Below the pieces are notes generated by a model that worked only from the letters and a program-made list of their open reading frames with translations, did not search any database and had not been told where the DNA came from. The position numbers and the translations under genes were made by a program. This document shows, one piece after another, positions 10,467-19,344 of a DNA stretch of 64,000 bases. This stretch comes from Phytophthora colocasiae. Its lineage: Eukaryota > Oomycota > Peronosporomycetes > Peronosporales > Peronosporaceae. Within the stretch, counting starts at the first letter, position 1. Every line of letters starts with the position of its first letter. The stretch is from positions 930,001 to 994,000 of the forward strand of contig JAGKQI010000096.1 of NCBI GenBank assembly GCA_018806915.1, read 5' to 3'.

Positions 10467-11342
10467 GTGGCCCACTTGGGCCGAGAGAAGACCTATCATG
10501 GGGTCTCTCTGATGTTTTGGTGGGCCCACATGTACAAGTGGGTGGCCAAGTACATCAAGACATGTGAAACATGTCAGCGCGTGAAGCCTGCGGGGCACGC
10601 GTCGGCTCCGCTGCAGAGCCTGCCAGTCCCACTGGACTGCTGGAAGTCGATGAGTCTCGACTTTGTCTTCGGCCTTCCGGCCGATGACCAGAAGAACACC
10701 GGCATTGTGGTGTTTGTATGCCGGTTGAGCAAGATGGTGCATCTTGCTCCGGTCTCTGAGACCATTACCGGGGAACAAACTGCGAAGTTGTTCCTTGATA
10801 GCGTATTCCGCTATCACGGGTTGCCTGAGACTGTTGTCTCTGACCGCGACCCGCGGTTTACCGCTGCGTTTTGGAAAACGCTGTTCCAATTGCTAGGAAC
10901 ACGGTTGACGATGTCAACAGCGGACCATCCGCAGACCGATGGTCAGACTGAGCGCGTCAACCGAGTGGTTGAGGACGTGCTGCGCAGTGTTTGCGCTGAG
11001 GCGCCGCGCTCTTGGTCAGCGCAGCTGCCTATGGTTGAGTTTGCACTCAACAACGCGGTACACGCGTCAACGGGGTTCACGCCGTTCTACTTGAACGGGC
11101 TTCGGAACCCCCTGGTGCCGCTCACACTGGGTGGGGGCACCGCGGCTTCGAGAGTAAGTGGGGGAGAGGCTCGGAAAGAGCTTTCCTCCCAGGTTTCCGG
11201 TGTGGAACCAGCCGCGTTGCGGAAGAAGTTGTCGACATTTGTCGGCAACAGGCTGAATGTGATCAGCCGGGTGCGAGATGCAATGGCACTCGCACAGGAC
11301 AAGCAAAAGGAGTACTCAGACCAACATGGAGAGGAAACTTAA
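10467..11342 (+). pseudogene. Retrotransposon integrase (HHCC-like and DDE core)
   Basis: The ORF holds the zinc-binding N-terminal part (HLGREKTYHG, then CETCQRVKPAG) and the DDE core: SLDFVFGLP (first Asp), VSDRDPRFTAAFWKTL (second Asp) and HPQTDGQTERVNRVVED (Glu). PMVEFALNNAVHASTGFTPF follows, as in gypsy integrases. The enzyme inserts the cDNA into the genome. The frame is open for 291 codons but is cut off from RNase H upstream and from the C-terminal domain at 11340, where a TAA occurs. Confidence 0.92.
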
Positions 11343-11353
11343 GTGTATTTAAT

Positions 11354-12340
11354 GTGGGTGACTTAGTGCTACTCGACACTAGGAACCTACCTCTTAACAC
11401 TGTTAGCTCCACGGTGAGCAACAAGTTAAAGCATCGCTTCATTGGACCCTTCAAGGTCCTGAGTAGGCACGGCGCTGCCTACACGATCGACTTGCCTAAG
11501 TCGATGACGACCCACCCGACGTTTTATGTGGGTCGTCTGAAGCGGTACCATGACCCTCAGGGTCATGCGGCCCCTCAAGAGGTTGAAGGCGGCCGCGAGG
11601 AGGAGAGTGAACCTCCTCGACGCGAGGTTGAGCGTCAGGCGCAGAGCGCCCCAGGTAATAGGGAGTTTGGTGACTCCCAGTGGCGAAGCCGTACCCCGGT
11701 GGAAGGTACGAGCGGTGTGGATACACCGAGGGGCCAAAGGAGTAGGCCCCTAGGCGAGAGTCGAACGACGACTGGGAGTACGCGTACGGTTGCGACTCCC
11801 GGCGAGACATCGTCGCCTCAAGGTCGTAGACCTCTTGACGAAGAGAGTCAAGTGCCCGCGAAGGGGCACTACGGTCTACACGACCATGAAGATCCTGCAT
11901 CGCGAGACGCAGGTCTTCCAACTGGCGCAAGACACCAGGCAGGTCGGCTGCAGGGGCAGCTTGGCCGCCATGCTCAAGACCAAGAGCACCCTCAAGCGCA
12001 AGGACACGCGCTCGGAGGAGACGGATCTCCTCCTGTTGCTCAGCAACAAGTTGGACAAGAGGCCCAGTCGAAGGCCTCTGAGTCCCCAACGTCGGGGACG
12101 GCTCGAAAGAGCAGTCGAGCGAGGCCTCCTCCGGCTTTGCTTGACCGGAACGGAGAACGCCACTACCATGTGGAGCGGGTTCTCCAGGAGCGGCGTCGCG
12201 GTGGGAAGCGCCAGCTCCGAGTGAAGTGGCGCGGGTACCCTGCGTCGCAGAGTACCTGGGAGCCGATTGAGCGGCTCCAGGTTGACTGCCCAAAGGCTGT
12301 CGCGTGCTGGGAAGAGGCACGTCGGCTGCCTCGTAAGTAG
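11354..12340 (+). CDS. Integrase C-terminal domain with chromodomain
   Basis: This open frame continues integrase after a single break. Residues about 1-70 (VGDLVLLDTRNLPL, KLKHRFIGPFKVL, HPTFYVGRLKRYHDP) are the beta-barrel GPY/F-like region of gypsy integrases. A linker of about 190 residues rich in Arg, Gly, Gln and Pro follows. The last 55 residues form a chromodomain (ERHYHVERVLQERR, LRVKWRGYPASQSTWEP). In chromoviruses such a domain steers integration to chromatin marks. The linker is exactly where the antisense ORF overlaps, so its odd composition may reflect coding constraint from the other strand. Confidence 0.88.
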   Translation: MGDLVLLDTRNLPLNTVSSTVSNKLKHRFIGPFKVLSRHGAAYTIDLPKSMTTHPTFYVGRLKRYHDPQGHAAPQEVEGGREEESEPPRREVERQAQSAPGNREFGDSQWRSRTPVEGTSGVDTPRGQRSRPLGESRTTTGSTRTVATPGETSSPQGRRPLDEESQVPAKGHYGLHDHEDPASRDAGLPTGARHQAGRLQGQLGRHAQDQEHPQAQGHALGGDGSPPVAQQQVGQEAQSKASESPTSGTARKSSRARPPPALLDRNGERHYHVERVLQERRRGGKRQLRVKWRGYPASQSTWEPIERLQVDCPKAVACWEEARRLPRK

Positions 12341-13681
12341 TCCGCGGCTTCTTAGCCGCTGAACGGGGTTGGAACACAGGTATATGTGTTCTATACCCGC
12401 GCTCATTGTGAGCGCTGGACTGAGACTCAGTTCTCAGTCGCTCCATCTGATGATGGAGCTGACGTTTGCCTACGAGGTGGGCAAACTGGACACGAAGGTC
12501 CCGGAGGCGGAGGATGTCCTCCAGGTGATCTTCGTCACGGAGTTTGTTGTACTCCTGGGTTGACTTAACTGTCAACCGGACCCATTGCCAGAAGAGGTCC
12601 TCAGCGTCGACCCACGACGCAGTGTTCTCTGGGAGAACCCATGGGTAACCCCATGTGGGCTTGAGACCACCCTTAGTCTCAGGCTTCTTGCGAAGCGAGG
12701 TGAATTCCTTGAGAGGAATTCGGTGCTGTGCTAGAAGCACGCACCTGGCAACAGAGAGGTTGCCTTGAAAGAGAGGTTCTTTCTGAACCAAGGCCCGCTC
12801 ATAGGCGCCTTTGGAGGTATGACCCCCTATGAGAGGACGTGGGTCCTGGAGCTGCTCGAGATACGCAGCAGCTCCCGAGCCTTGCTCGGGCGGGTAGAAT
12901 CCCCGCTGGTGGGCAGAGTCCTCATCGTGTTGATGAGACTCACGTGCGACCGTTGGTGCGGTGCGCATTGGCTGTTGAGCAGCCTGAAAGAGCTCTTGCT
13001 GCTCATCGAGATCGTTAGTGATCTCTTGGGGCTCGCGGATGATCCCCTCCTCCTCATCGGCGTCATCGTCGACGTCGTCGGGGCCGAAGATCTCTTCGAG
13101 CTCCCTTCTCCTTGTCATGTCTTGACAAGGAGACTGTGAAGCATGACGCTTCTTGGAGTTGGTGCTGGGCACCTTCTCCTCTGCCAGAATGGCCCGGGCG
13201 CGTTCGCGCCCTTCAGCAAGTGTCAGATGTCTGACAGGTGGTGGCGTAGTGTCGCCACCACGGCCGCTGGTGTTGTCGGGAGACTTGGACGCGGTGTCCT
13301 TGTCTCCATGGTGCTCCTCCGTGGTTGGAGCACCCGCCGCAGGCTTGCCCTCGGCGTCGCCGTTGTCGCTCTCGTCGCCCGAGTAGCTGACAAGAGTCGC
13401 TTCCTGTTCGGAAGGACTCCAGGAACCGGGACTATGGTCCCTATGCTCGAACCGAGGATTCGGTCGAGTATCAGGCGGTAGGACGGAGACCTACTGCGCC
13501 TTTGGCTAGGGCTAGCCGTCGCAGCAGTGCTGCTGGGCGAGCTAAGAGCCCTGGAGGCCACATCGGTGGCCTCATGAAGTGCCGAAGCCTTGCCGCGAGG
13601 CTTGGCTGGCTTGGAAGTTGGCTTTGCAGCCTTCTTCCGTGAAGACGCTTGCGCGTCTGGGTTTGCACCCTTTGCAGACAT
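11496..13681 (-). CDS. Long antisense ORF of the retrotransposon (one frame change)
   Basis: The minus strand is open from an ATG at 13681 (MSAKGANPDAQASSRKKAAK) and, after one frame change near 13480, all the way to 11496. That is about 730 codons. The N-terminal part is basic and Ser/Ala-rich. Next comes an acidic stretch (FGPDDVDDDADEEEG), a globular-looking segment (WVDAEDLFWQWVRLTVKSTQ, HLEDILRLRDLRVQFAHLVG) and a candidate coiled coil (LVAEQQEEIRLLRARVLALE) opposite the integrase-chromodomain linker. I recognise no family. Antisense ORFs are known in some plant Tat-lineage elements such as Grande. Sense and antisense overlap by about 845 bp. The true stop could be nearer 12360. Confidence 0.55.
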
Positions 13682-13851
13682 GTTGCTGGGCTTCCAAGGA
13701 AGCCTGGTACGCGTTGGCAGTGCGCCCTGTGCTCTGTGAGAGCAGAAGCCGCAGCGATAAGAGCTGGCGGCAGGTCGATCGATTTCGACATTGAAGAGAG
13801 AAATGTGAAAGGGATTTTCTCTCTTCTCTGATTGGACGAGAGTCGAATCTA
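12341..13851. other. Retrotransposon 3' region on the sense strand
   Basis: This is about 1.5 kb between the pol stop and the polypurine tract. I see no convincing sense-strand gene; sense ORFs here look like shadows of the antisense ORF. Stem-loops are dense: 12702-12721 (8-bp stem), 12849-12874 (8-bp stem) and 12874-12890 (7-bp stem, 3-nt loop). Confidence 0.7.
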
Positions 13852-13863
13852 AGTGGGGGAGGA
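13852..13863 (+). other. Polypurine tract
   Basis: AGTGGGGGAGGA lies immediately before the 3' LTR TG. It is the expected plus-strand primer of a Ty3/gypsy element. Position and composition both fit. Confidence 0.88.
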
Positions 13864-14179
13864 TGTAACGGGGTTACATTGAAGAGTGACTTTAGTCACT
13901 CTTCCGAAGTGGATACATTTGGTGTGTCACACATCATGGTGACACGTGGCAGGTGGCTCCGCAGCCACCTATCACCTTCTATATAGGTTACACTATAGAT
14001 ATCTTTTAGTTTGTATTGCAGGCCAAGCTAACAAGTATCTATAATATATTCAGTCTTAAATCTACCTAATCTTTAGTTAGTCTCCCCAAGTCTTTGGGGA
14101 CCGAGTGAACTGCCGTTCACTAGGAGTTTGTATACTCCAAGCCTTCCTCTGTGTGAAGTGCTGTGTGACCCCCGTCACA
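13864..14179 (+). repeat. 3' LTR of Ty3/gypsy element
   Basis: The LTR is 316 bp and identical to 5770-6089 apart from the absence of four bases (ACAT) after AACAAGT. It ends CCCGTCACA and is followed by the CTTCG duplication. Near identity of the LTRs implies few generations since insertion. Confidence 0.95.
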
Positions 14180-14184
14180 CTTCG
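14180..14184 (+). repeat. Target-site duplication CTTCG (right)
   Basis: This is the partner of 5765-5769. Removing the retrotransposon and one copy leaves the protease frame continuous on the minus strand. Confidence 0.93.
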
Positions 14185-15618
14185 AGCATAGTCAAGTGCA
14201 TCTTGCGATGCCAATACGTCCTCGTCGAGACCGGGTATACGGATTACATTTGAAGGTACGGCAACAGCATGGATTCGGTTTTTGTAGTGCCTGATAAGCA
14301 TGAGGACCGTTCTATCCAGACAGGTTTCATCGAGCAAACGTTTTCCACAAAAGTCAATAAAACTCCACTGCTCGTGAAGTACACGGAGCCGCAGGATCTC
14401 TATAGACATCTCCTCAACTGGCAAAATGGAATCAGCATCAAATGGGTTTTCCGGAGCAAAACCTTTGTGAGCATCTGATGCTACCCACTTCAGAGCTTCA
14501 TCAACGATCTTGTAGCGTTCCATTAACACATGCCAACTAGTCATAGTATCAAGTGAAGTGACATCGTATGAAACATCATCCACTGTGATTGCAATTTTGT
14601 CACGAGCAATAGGAGTGTCGTGCTTGTGTTTTTTCGATTTTGTTTGGAATGCAACGAGCTTTTGCTTACACGTTCGAATGACTTGTGGTGTCAGAACAAC
14701 AGTGATCCCATCGATAGACACCATCTTCGCGGTGGCATTAATTGTTTTTGCGGAAATGTGGGTGGGTTTTCTGCGTCTGCAACTGAGCTGACGGAGACGC
14801 GAAGCGAATTCTACAAAGGGTCCACCAGCTTTAATCGCATCTAGCACCAGCCGTAGCGAAAGAATACGAGAACGCTTTGAGCCACGAGCACAACTTGATG
14901 CATGCATGCTAGCAACGCGCTTCGGAGCCGGACTTGAAGAATGAGTGCCTTCGCCTCGTGGTGCATCACTCTCTTTTGAGTTGTTTTCAACATCACCAGG
15001 AACAGTTTTGTCCATGTCATTCTTGGCCTTTCCATCATCGATATTTCCACTACCGGCACAAATTCCAACACTTTTGTCATTGCCATCGTCACGACTTTCA
15101 CCATCACTACCACTTCGCTCGCAACCGTTTCCACCAGCATCACAGTAAGTAGATTCATCACCTGTATCGCCACCATCACGATGCTCACCGGACCGACCCT
15201 TTGGTGCACCACCACCAGATCCTTCAGAATAGTATTTAATAAATCTAGAAACCCATGATTTCTGGGTGTACGGATTGGGAATATCACGGTTAAACTCATC
15301 AATACTTCTGCAATAAAACAGAAGATCAGCCGGCGTGCACGTTGCGTCTTCTTGAAACGAATCGAAGTACTCCAGCACTCTCCCTTCATACGGCTTCATC
15401 TTCCGCTTCGGGCCAGCACCCGATTTCCTCTTGCGATCGGATCCTTTTATTTTATCCAAATTGTCCCAATATTTTTTCTTCCAACCACGGAGCGACGATT
15501 CCTTCACCTTCATCTCATGCGCCGCCTCTGCAATCTCCCACTCAGGATGCTCCTTCCATCTACGTAGAAAGCCGAGCTCTTCACACTCCGAGCGCTGCAC
15601 ACACACCCGCTTTGCCAT
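14185..15618 (-). pseudogene. Ulp1/C48-family protein, N-terminal half (split by retrotransposon)
   Basis: The start is at 15618 (MAKRVCVQRSECEELGFLRR). Residues 1-130 look like a helix-turn-helix DNA-binding module (AEAAHEMKVKESSLRGWKKK, then a second helical part ending KSWVSRFIKYYSE). A Gly/Asp/Ser-rich low-complexity region and a Lys/Arg patch follow. The end of this half (residues about 240-475) leads into the C48 protease domain, whose catalytic motifs are at 5251-5769. The frame is open up to the target duplication. A DNA-binding module fused to a SUMO-type protease suggests a transposon accessory protein; this is inferred. Confidence 0.65.
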
Positions 15619-15710
15619 TGTTCTCGTTACCTGCGACGGTGATTCCTAGAAATGAGTGGAGAGAGTAGATTGACGGAGAGCCAGACCCTTATCAGATATA
15701 GAATCAGATC

Positions 15711-15888
15711 TCGCGAGTAAACTCTAGTCTGACACAAATGCAACATAACTCGCGCGAGTAAACTCTAGTCTGACACAAATGCAACATAACTCGCGCGAGT
15801 AAACTCTAGTCTGACACAAATGCAACATAACTCGCGCGAGTAAACTCTAGTCTGACACAAATGCAACATAACTCGCGCGAGTAAACCC
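15711..15888. repeat. 41-bp tandem repeat, four copies
   Basis: Units recur at 15715, 15756, 15797 and 15838, with a partial fifth at 15879, and look identical. Each contains the palindrome CTCGCGCGAG and the segment AACTCTAGTCTGACACAAAT. The array sits in the roughly 380-bp gap between the recombinase stop and the protease start. It could be a promoter array for the protease gene or a recombinase-binding array. Confidence 0.92.
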
Positions 15889-15999
15889 CATGACACACCT
15901 TTGATCTGGTGAATACGCATAGATAGATAAACGATTATTGCTCAGTGTCTATAGTGCGTATATTTATACGATTAACTACGCGTGAAGAATTCCTTAAAT

Positions 16000-18013
16000 T
16001 TATCTGGTGCTGGGTCCTCCACTGCTCCTATCTTGACTCGGGAAGCATGCGCATCGATGAGATGGTTGAGTTTCCCTTCTCTGTGCAGTCTTCGTAGTTG
16101 CTTTCAGCACTGACGAGCCGTTCCTGCTCTTGATATTGTGAACAAGAAAGAAATCAATCAAAGCAGCTTCTGCTTCTTTCCCAACGCGAAATACTTGACT
16201 TGAGTAATTGCTTGAGGACGGGTCAAGCACGAATCCTTTTGCCAGAAACAATTTCAGATAATTTGTGATCTGCTTGTATGTTGACTTCTGCTGCCGGTTT
16301 GCACACTCATCCCACATCCGAGGTGTCTTAGCATACCACTCGTACCAAACTGCGGCAGGCGACTTTGGATGTGCCTTCGATCCGCATGGTTTTTCACCTT
16401 TTGTGTGGTTAAGATCGCTTGATGGTACAACATCAGAGATACGACAAGGATCTCCGGCTTCCTGTGAAGCTACGCGCTTCTCCAGAGTCTCCACGCGCTT
16501 AGATAAATCTTGGTTCAGCGCTACAAGCTCACTGATAACACAGTTCTGGTGATTAATTAGCTTTTCCTCCCGTGTAAATGTCTCCTGCTCAGTTCCTGCA
16601 CATTCCAGCTCCTTTGTAGTAATGAGACACTGCAATTCCGAGCTCCACGCCAATAACTGCGTCTTTGTGATTCCAAGGGCAACGAGACACTGCCGCATTC
16701 TACTGACATACAAACACATTGGATAGCGCTCCAAAACTTCGGGAAAATGCTGGATCATAGTAGCCGTAAGTACCTCGGCGACTTTAACATCCAGTTTCAT
16801 GTCCACCGCGGTAGATTCGAGGCTTGCGGCGAATAAAAGATTGCACAACTTGTGCATCTCGTTCTGGGTTGCACTGTCAAAAGCCGAAAATGTTGCTACA
16901 ATCGGCTTTTCGTTTGACTTCCACCCGCTTAAAACTCGTGAAACCTTTTTATCTTCAGTCGCCGTATTGAATACATAAGCAAATGCCTTGTTTGTAGCAG
17001 TCATATTCCAGGACCCTCGATCAAAAATCCACTGCGCTGACAGAGAAGGATCTCCATTAGCATGCTGCGCTCCACCTCGCCGAAACGAGTGAGATAATAA
17101 GTTTTCGGTAGGTTTAGCGCGCGCCTGCGATTCAGAAGCTGATTTCACAATTCTATTCACGAAACCTTGCATCTTCATGCTTTCATCCTGCTTCCGGTTT
17201 TTTTTCTCTGGGGCACCGGTGGGTGGAATTATATCCGAGCATTAACGCTTCAGCAAGGGGAATTTCCGTGGGGGCAAACGACACGTCATCATTGTCCAAG
17301 CTGGTCTTGGGGTGCTGAAGTAGTTGACTAGTGGGAGAGTCTTGCATTGCAAGTGAAATTCCTAGAGCGTGCAACGGGCACGTAATAAAACAGTCCTTAT
17401 CTGGGTACAGGGAAAGCCCTTGCTCTTCTGCAGTCTTTATCCGGATGAGACGTATGAAAACAACTCCGTCTGCAGTCACTGAGAGGCTGGCTTTAGTTAC
17501 AATCGCCAAGTCTGAGGCTCTCCCGAATGCAAACCACATCAAAGTAAGCAATGCAGCATCCTGATAGTCTTTTGCACTGGAAGCATCGTAGTAAATTCCA
17601 TCCACGAGAATCTTCAAGTCTTTTTTCGTACACGCTGGGGCTTTCTTAGCTGGTCCTCCATCTTGCCTTCTCATGTAGTGCTTTTCTAACGTCTGAGCCA
17701 TTTTGAAGAGTTTCTTTTCAATCACATGCCGGTTCTTTGGGTAAGAATCAAGCAGCCAGTGCTTGACATGCCTGTAGTAGGACATGATAGAGTTTTTAGC
17801 CAGATATTTTCTGTCTCTCCCTTCCAAAAACGCCAGATATACAGCGAAACGGTCCATCAACTTAACGAAAACAGATCCATCAGTATCTCCAAGTAGCACA
17901 CTCGCAATAAATCCCATCGTTACACCTTCAGAAGATAGATAACGAGTAAACGTGTTGATAGCAGTCTGCTTAGCGCGTTGTGAATTAATCGGAGCCAGAT
18001 CTTGGAGACTCAT
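16000..18013 (-). pseudogene. Tyrosine recombinase of Crypton-type element, frameshifted at an A8 run
   Basis: Two open frames form one protein of about 665 residues. The first (18013 to 17183) starts MSLQDLAPINSQRAKQTA, an N-terminal helical core-binding part, and contains LMWFAFGRASDLAIV with the catalytic Arg I. The second (17178 to 16000) contains LLSHSFRRGGAQ (His-x-x-Arg box), RGSWNMTATNKAFAYVF (His/Trp position and candidate nucleophile Tyr), then a coiled coil (LVALNQDLSKRVETLEKRV). The frames join by one base at a run of eight A on the minus strand (T at 17198-17205). The motif set identifies a tyrosine recombinase, as in Crypton DNA transposons. A sequencing slip, a real mutation or translational slippage could each explain the shift. 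Confidence 0.8.
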
Positions 18014-18186
18014 TCTTGTAGATGCCTTCTCTCGTGAATTGTTTAGAAGTCAAGCGCTGGAACACGACAGATATCAAATGACTCGAAATACAACTAGACT
18101 GACACCTGTCGGCAAATGATTGGATATGTGAGCTATACGCTAAATACAGCACTTTTGTATAGGCGACAAACATATTTTTGCTGCCT

Positions 18187-18218
18187 TGCCGACATTATCT
18201 GTCTGCCGACTGTCGGCA
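18187..18218. repeat. TGCCGAC repeats upstream of the recombinase gene
   Basis: TGCCGAC occurs at 18187-18193 and 18204-18210 and inverted (GTCGGCA) at 18212-18218. The last two form a tight inverted repeat. Further copies are at 18351-18362 (inverted) and 18388-18394. They match the cluster at 5365-5394 and may be recombinase binding sites. Confidence 0.5.
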
Positions 18219-18221
18219 GCA

Positions 18222-18239
18222 TTTAACCCTAACCCTAAA
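18222..18239 (+). repeat. Telomere-like interstitial motif
   Basis: TTTAACCCTAACCCTAAA resembles two to three units of a CCCTAA/CCCTAAA telomeric repeat. The sequence continues with ordinary DNA on both sides, so this is not a chromosome end. It could be a chance match, a scar of break repair, or part of the transposon terminus. Confidence 0.5.
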
Positions 18240-18394
18240 TATATTGATTGGTTAAAATGGGGTTACTCCTTATTCCTATTCGGTAAAAATGGCAGTCAGT
18301 GGTCTGTGGTTGGGTCATTGGGGCATACCGAGTCCAAGTCGTTTTGCATCTGTCGGCACCGTCACTATATTCATCCATATTATGGTATGCCGAC

Positions 18395-18980
18395 AATTCA
18401 ACCAAATTCATTTTGAGAGAACATGAAATGGAGTGTTAGCTATCGAGTTTGAACCTGCTTACGTTTGGAGATTAAGAACACTGCCAAATTATGTTGTGGT
18501 TAGATTCCAACTTGGAATGTGTTTCGATGTTGAAACACAAGCTGCACCAACCAGTACAGCGGACCAGGGTCAGCGGTGAGAACGCGAGTCGAGACCTTAC
18601 TATCACTTATTAGTGCCCGCCAGAATGCTTAACCGGATAGTAACTAACCACCGACTAACACGGTTTATAGTAAAACTTACTCTAGCAATTGCCTTTTCGG
18701 AGCTCCCTACTATCACTTCGCTAAATGGAATTCATTGCATCTTGCGTACAAACGTGTTTCTCGAGTCGTCTTGCTACCGAAGTGACGCAACTTTAACGGA
18801 ACCTCCCTGTGTGCGTACATGTTACCTAAATGACGAGACTGTGCTGTCTGTTGTTGGCATCTTTAGATGGTGCGGAGATGATGAAGACTCTTCTTAAGAG
18901 CTCTGCACTGTACTTTATACTGTATGCATGTGAGATTAAGTTGCGAATGAGTCCTTGGCGGACGAGTCCGTAAACTTTCT
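18395..18980. other. Spacer without supported gene
   Basis: About 590 bp lie between the composite element and the Mutator-like element. Only short ORFs without coding character occur. The end carries AACTTTCT (18973-18980), the left target duplication of the MULE. Confidence 0.6.
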
Positions 18981-19344
18981 GGTAGACTTTTTTGGGGGTC
19001 GTATTTGGGTCGGAACGGGATTTTAGGTCGGTATTACAAATCGTGTCGTTCGGGTCGGGTCGGGACTTTTGGTCGGGACGAAGATACCTTGAAGCGATGA
19101 AACGATAGAATATGCAGGTCATCTTTCTGGTGTGCTGACAGCTGCAGGTGCAGGAGTGCATGATCCGGTTCGGCTATTCTTAGTGGCGACTCTTAGTGGC
19201 AACACATGCAACTCCTGTCGTACCAAAAGAAAACCACCTTCGCGACTTCCTCAACAACCAGATACAACGCCAAGAAAGCCACGTGTCTAGCTAGGTTAAA
19301 CGTATCGGCGTTGCCAAAGCTGAGCTTGCTGGCTCAAGTATTTC

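Larger units (their letters stand above)
5770..14179 (+). mobile_element. Ty3/gypsy LTR retrotransposon with C-terminal chromodomain
   Basis: This is an 8.4-kb element with TG...CA LTRs of 320 and 316 bp, 5-bp target duplication and polypurine tract. The order is gag (zinc knuckle), protease, reverse transcriptase, RNase H, integrase, chromodomain. Integrase follows RNase H, which makes it Ty3/gypsy, and the chromodomain points to a chromovirus-like lineage. The LTRs differ only by a 4-bp indel, so the insertion is recent, yet the coding frame is broken by roughly ten indels. About 1.5 kb lies between the end of pol and the 3' LTR, and an antisense ORF occupies that stretch and overlaps the end of pol. 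Short stem-loops are very dense throughout. It lies in the C48 protease gene in the opposite orientation. Confidence 0.95.
5365..18362. mobile_element. Composite DNA transposon (tyrosine recombinase + Ulp1/C48 protease) carrying a nested Ty3/gypsy element
   Basis: Two minus-strand genes, a tyrosine recombinase (18013 to 16000) and a Ulp1-like protease (15618 to 5251, interrupted), lie 380 bp apart. A 12-bp inverted repeat, ACGGTGCCGACA at 5365-5376 and its complement at 18351-18362, brackets both. Several extra TGCCGAC copies cluster at each end. Tyrosine-recombinase DNA transposons of the Crypton type are known from oomycetes. Typical Cryptons lack terminal inverted repeats, so the termini are a hypothesis. 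Without the 8.4-kb retrotransposon the element would be about 4.6 kb. The left end lies within the last codons of the protease ORF. I cannot rule out two separate old elements placed side by side. Confidence 0.5.

Noticed and set aside
6174..12340. Frame changes in gag-pol as programmed ribosomal frameshifts
   Set aside because: There are far too many of them, in varied contexts and directions; no slippery site plus pseudoknot is evident at each.
11550..13481. Several plus-strand ORFs in the 3' region of the retrotransposon
   Set aside because: They are shadows of the longer antisense ORF and the chromodomain frame and show no domain features.
15711..15888. 41-bp array considered as a CRISPR array
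   Set aside because: The repeat is homogeneous and has no spacers.
18222..18239. Telomere-like motif as a chromosome end
   Set aside because: Only two to three units, with ordinary sequence on both sides.
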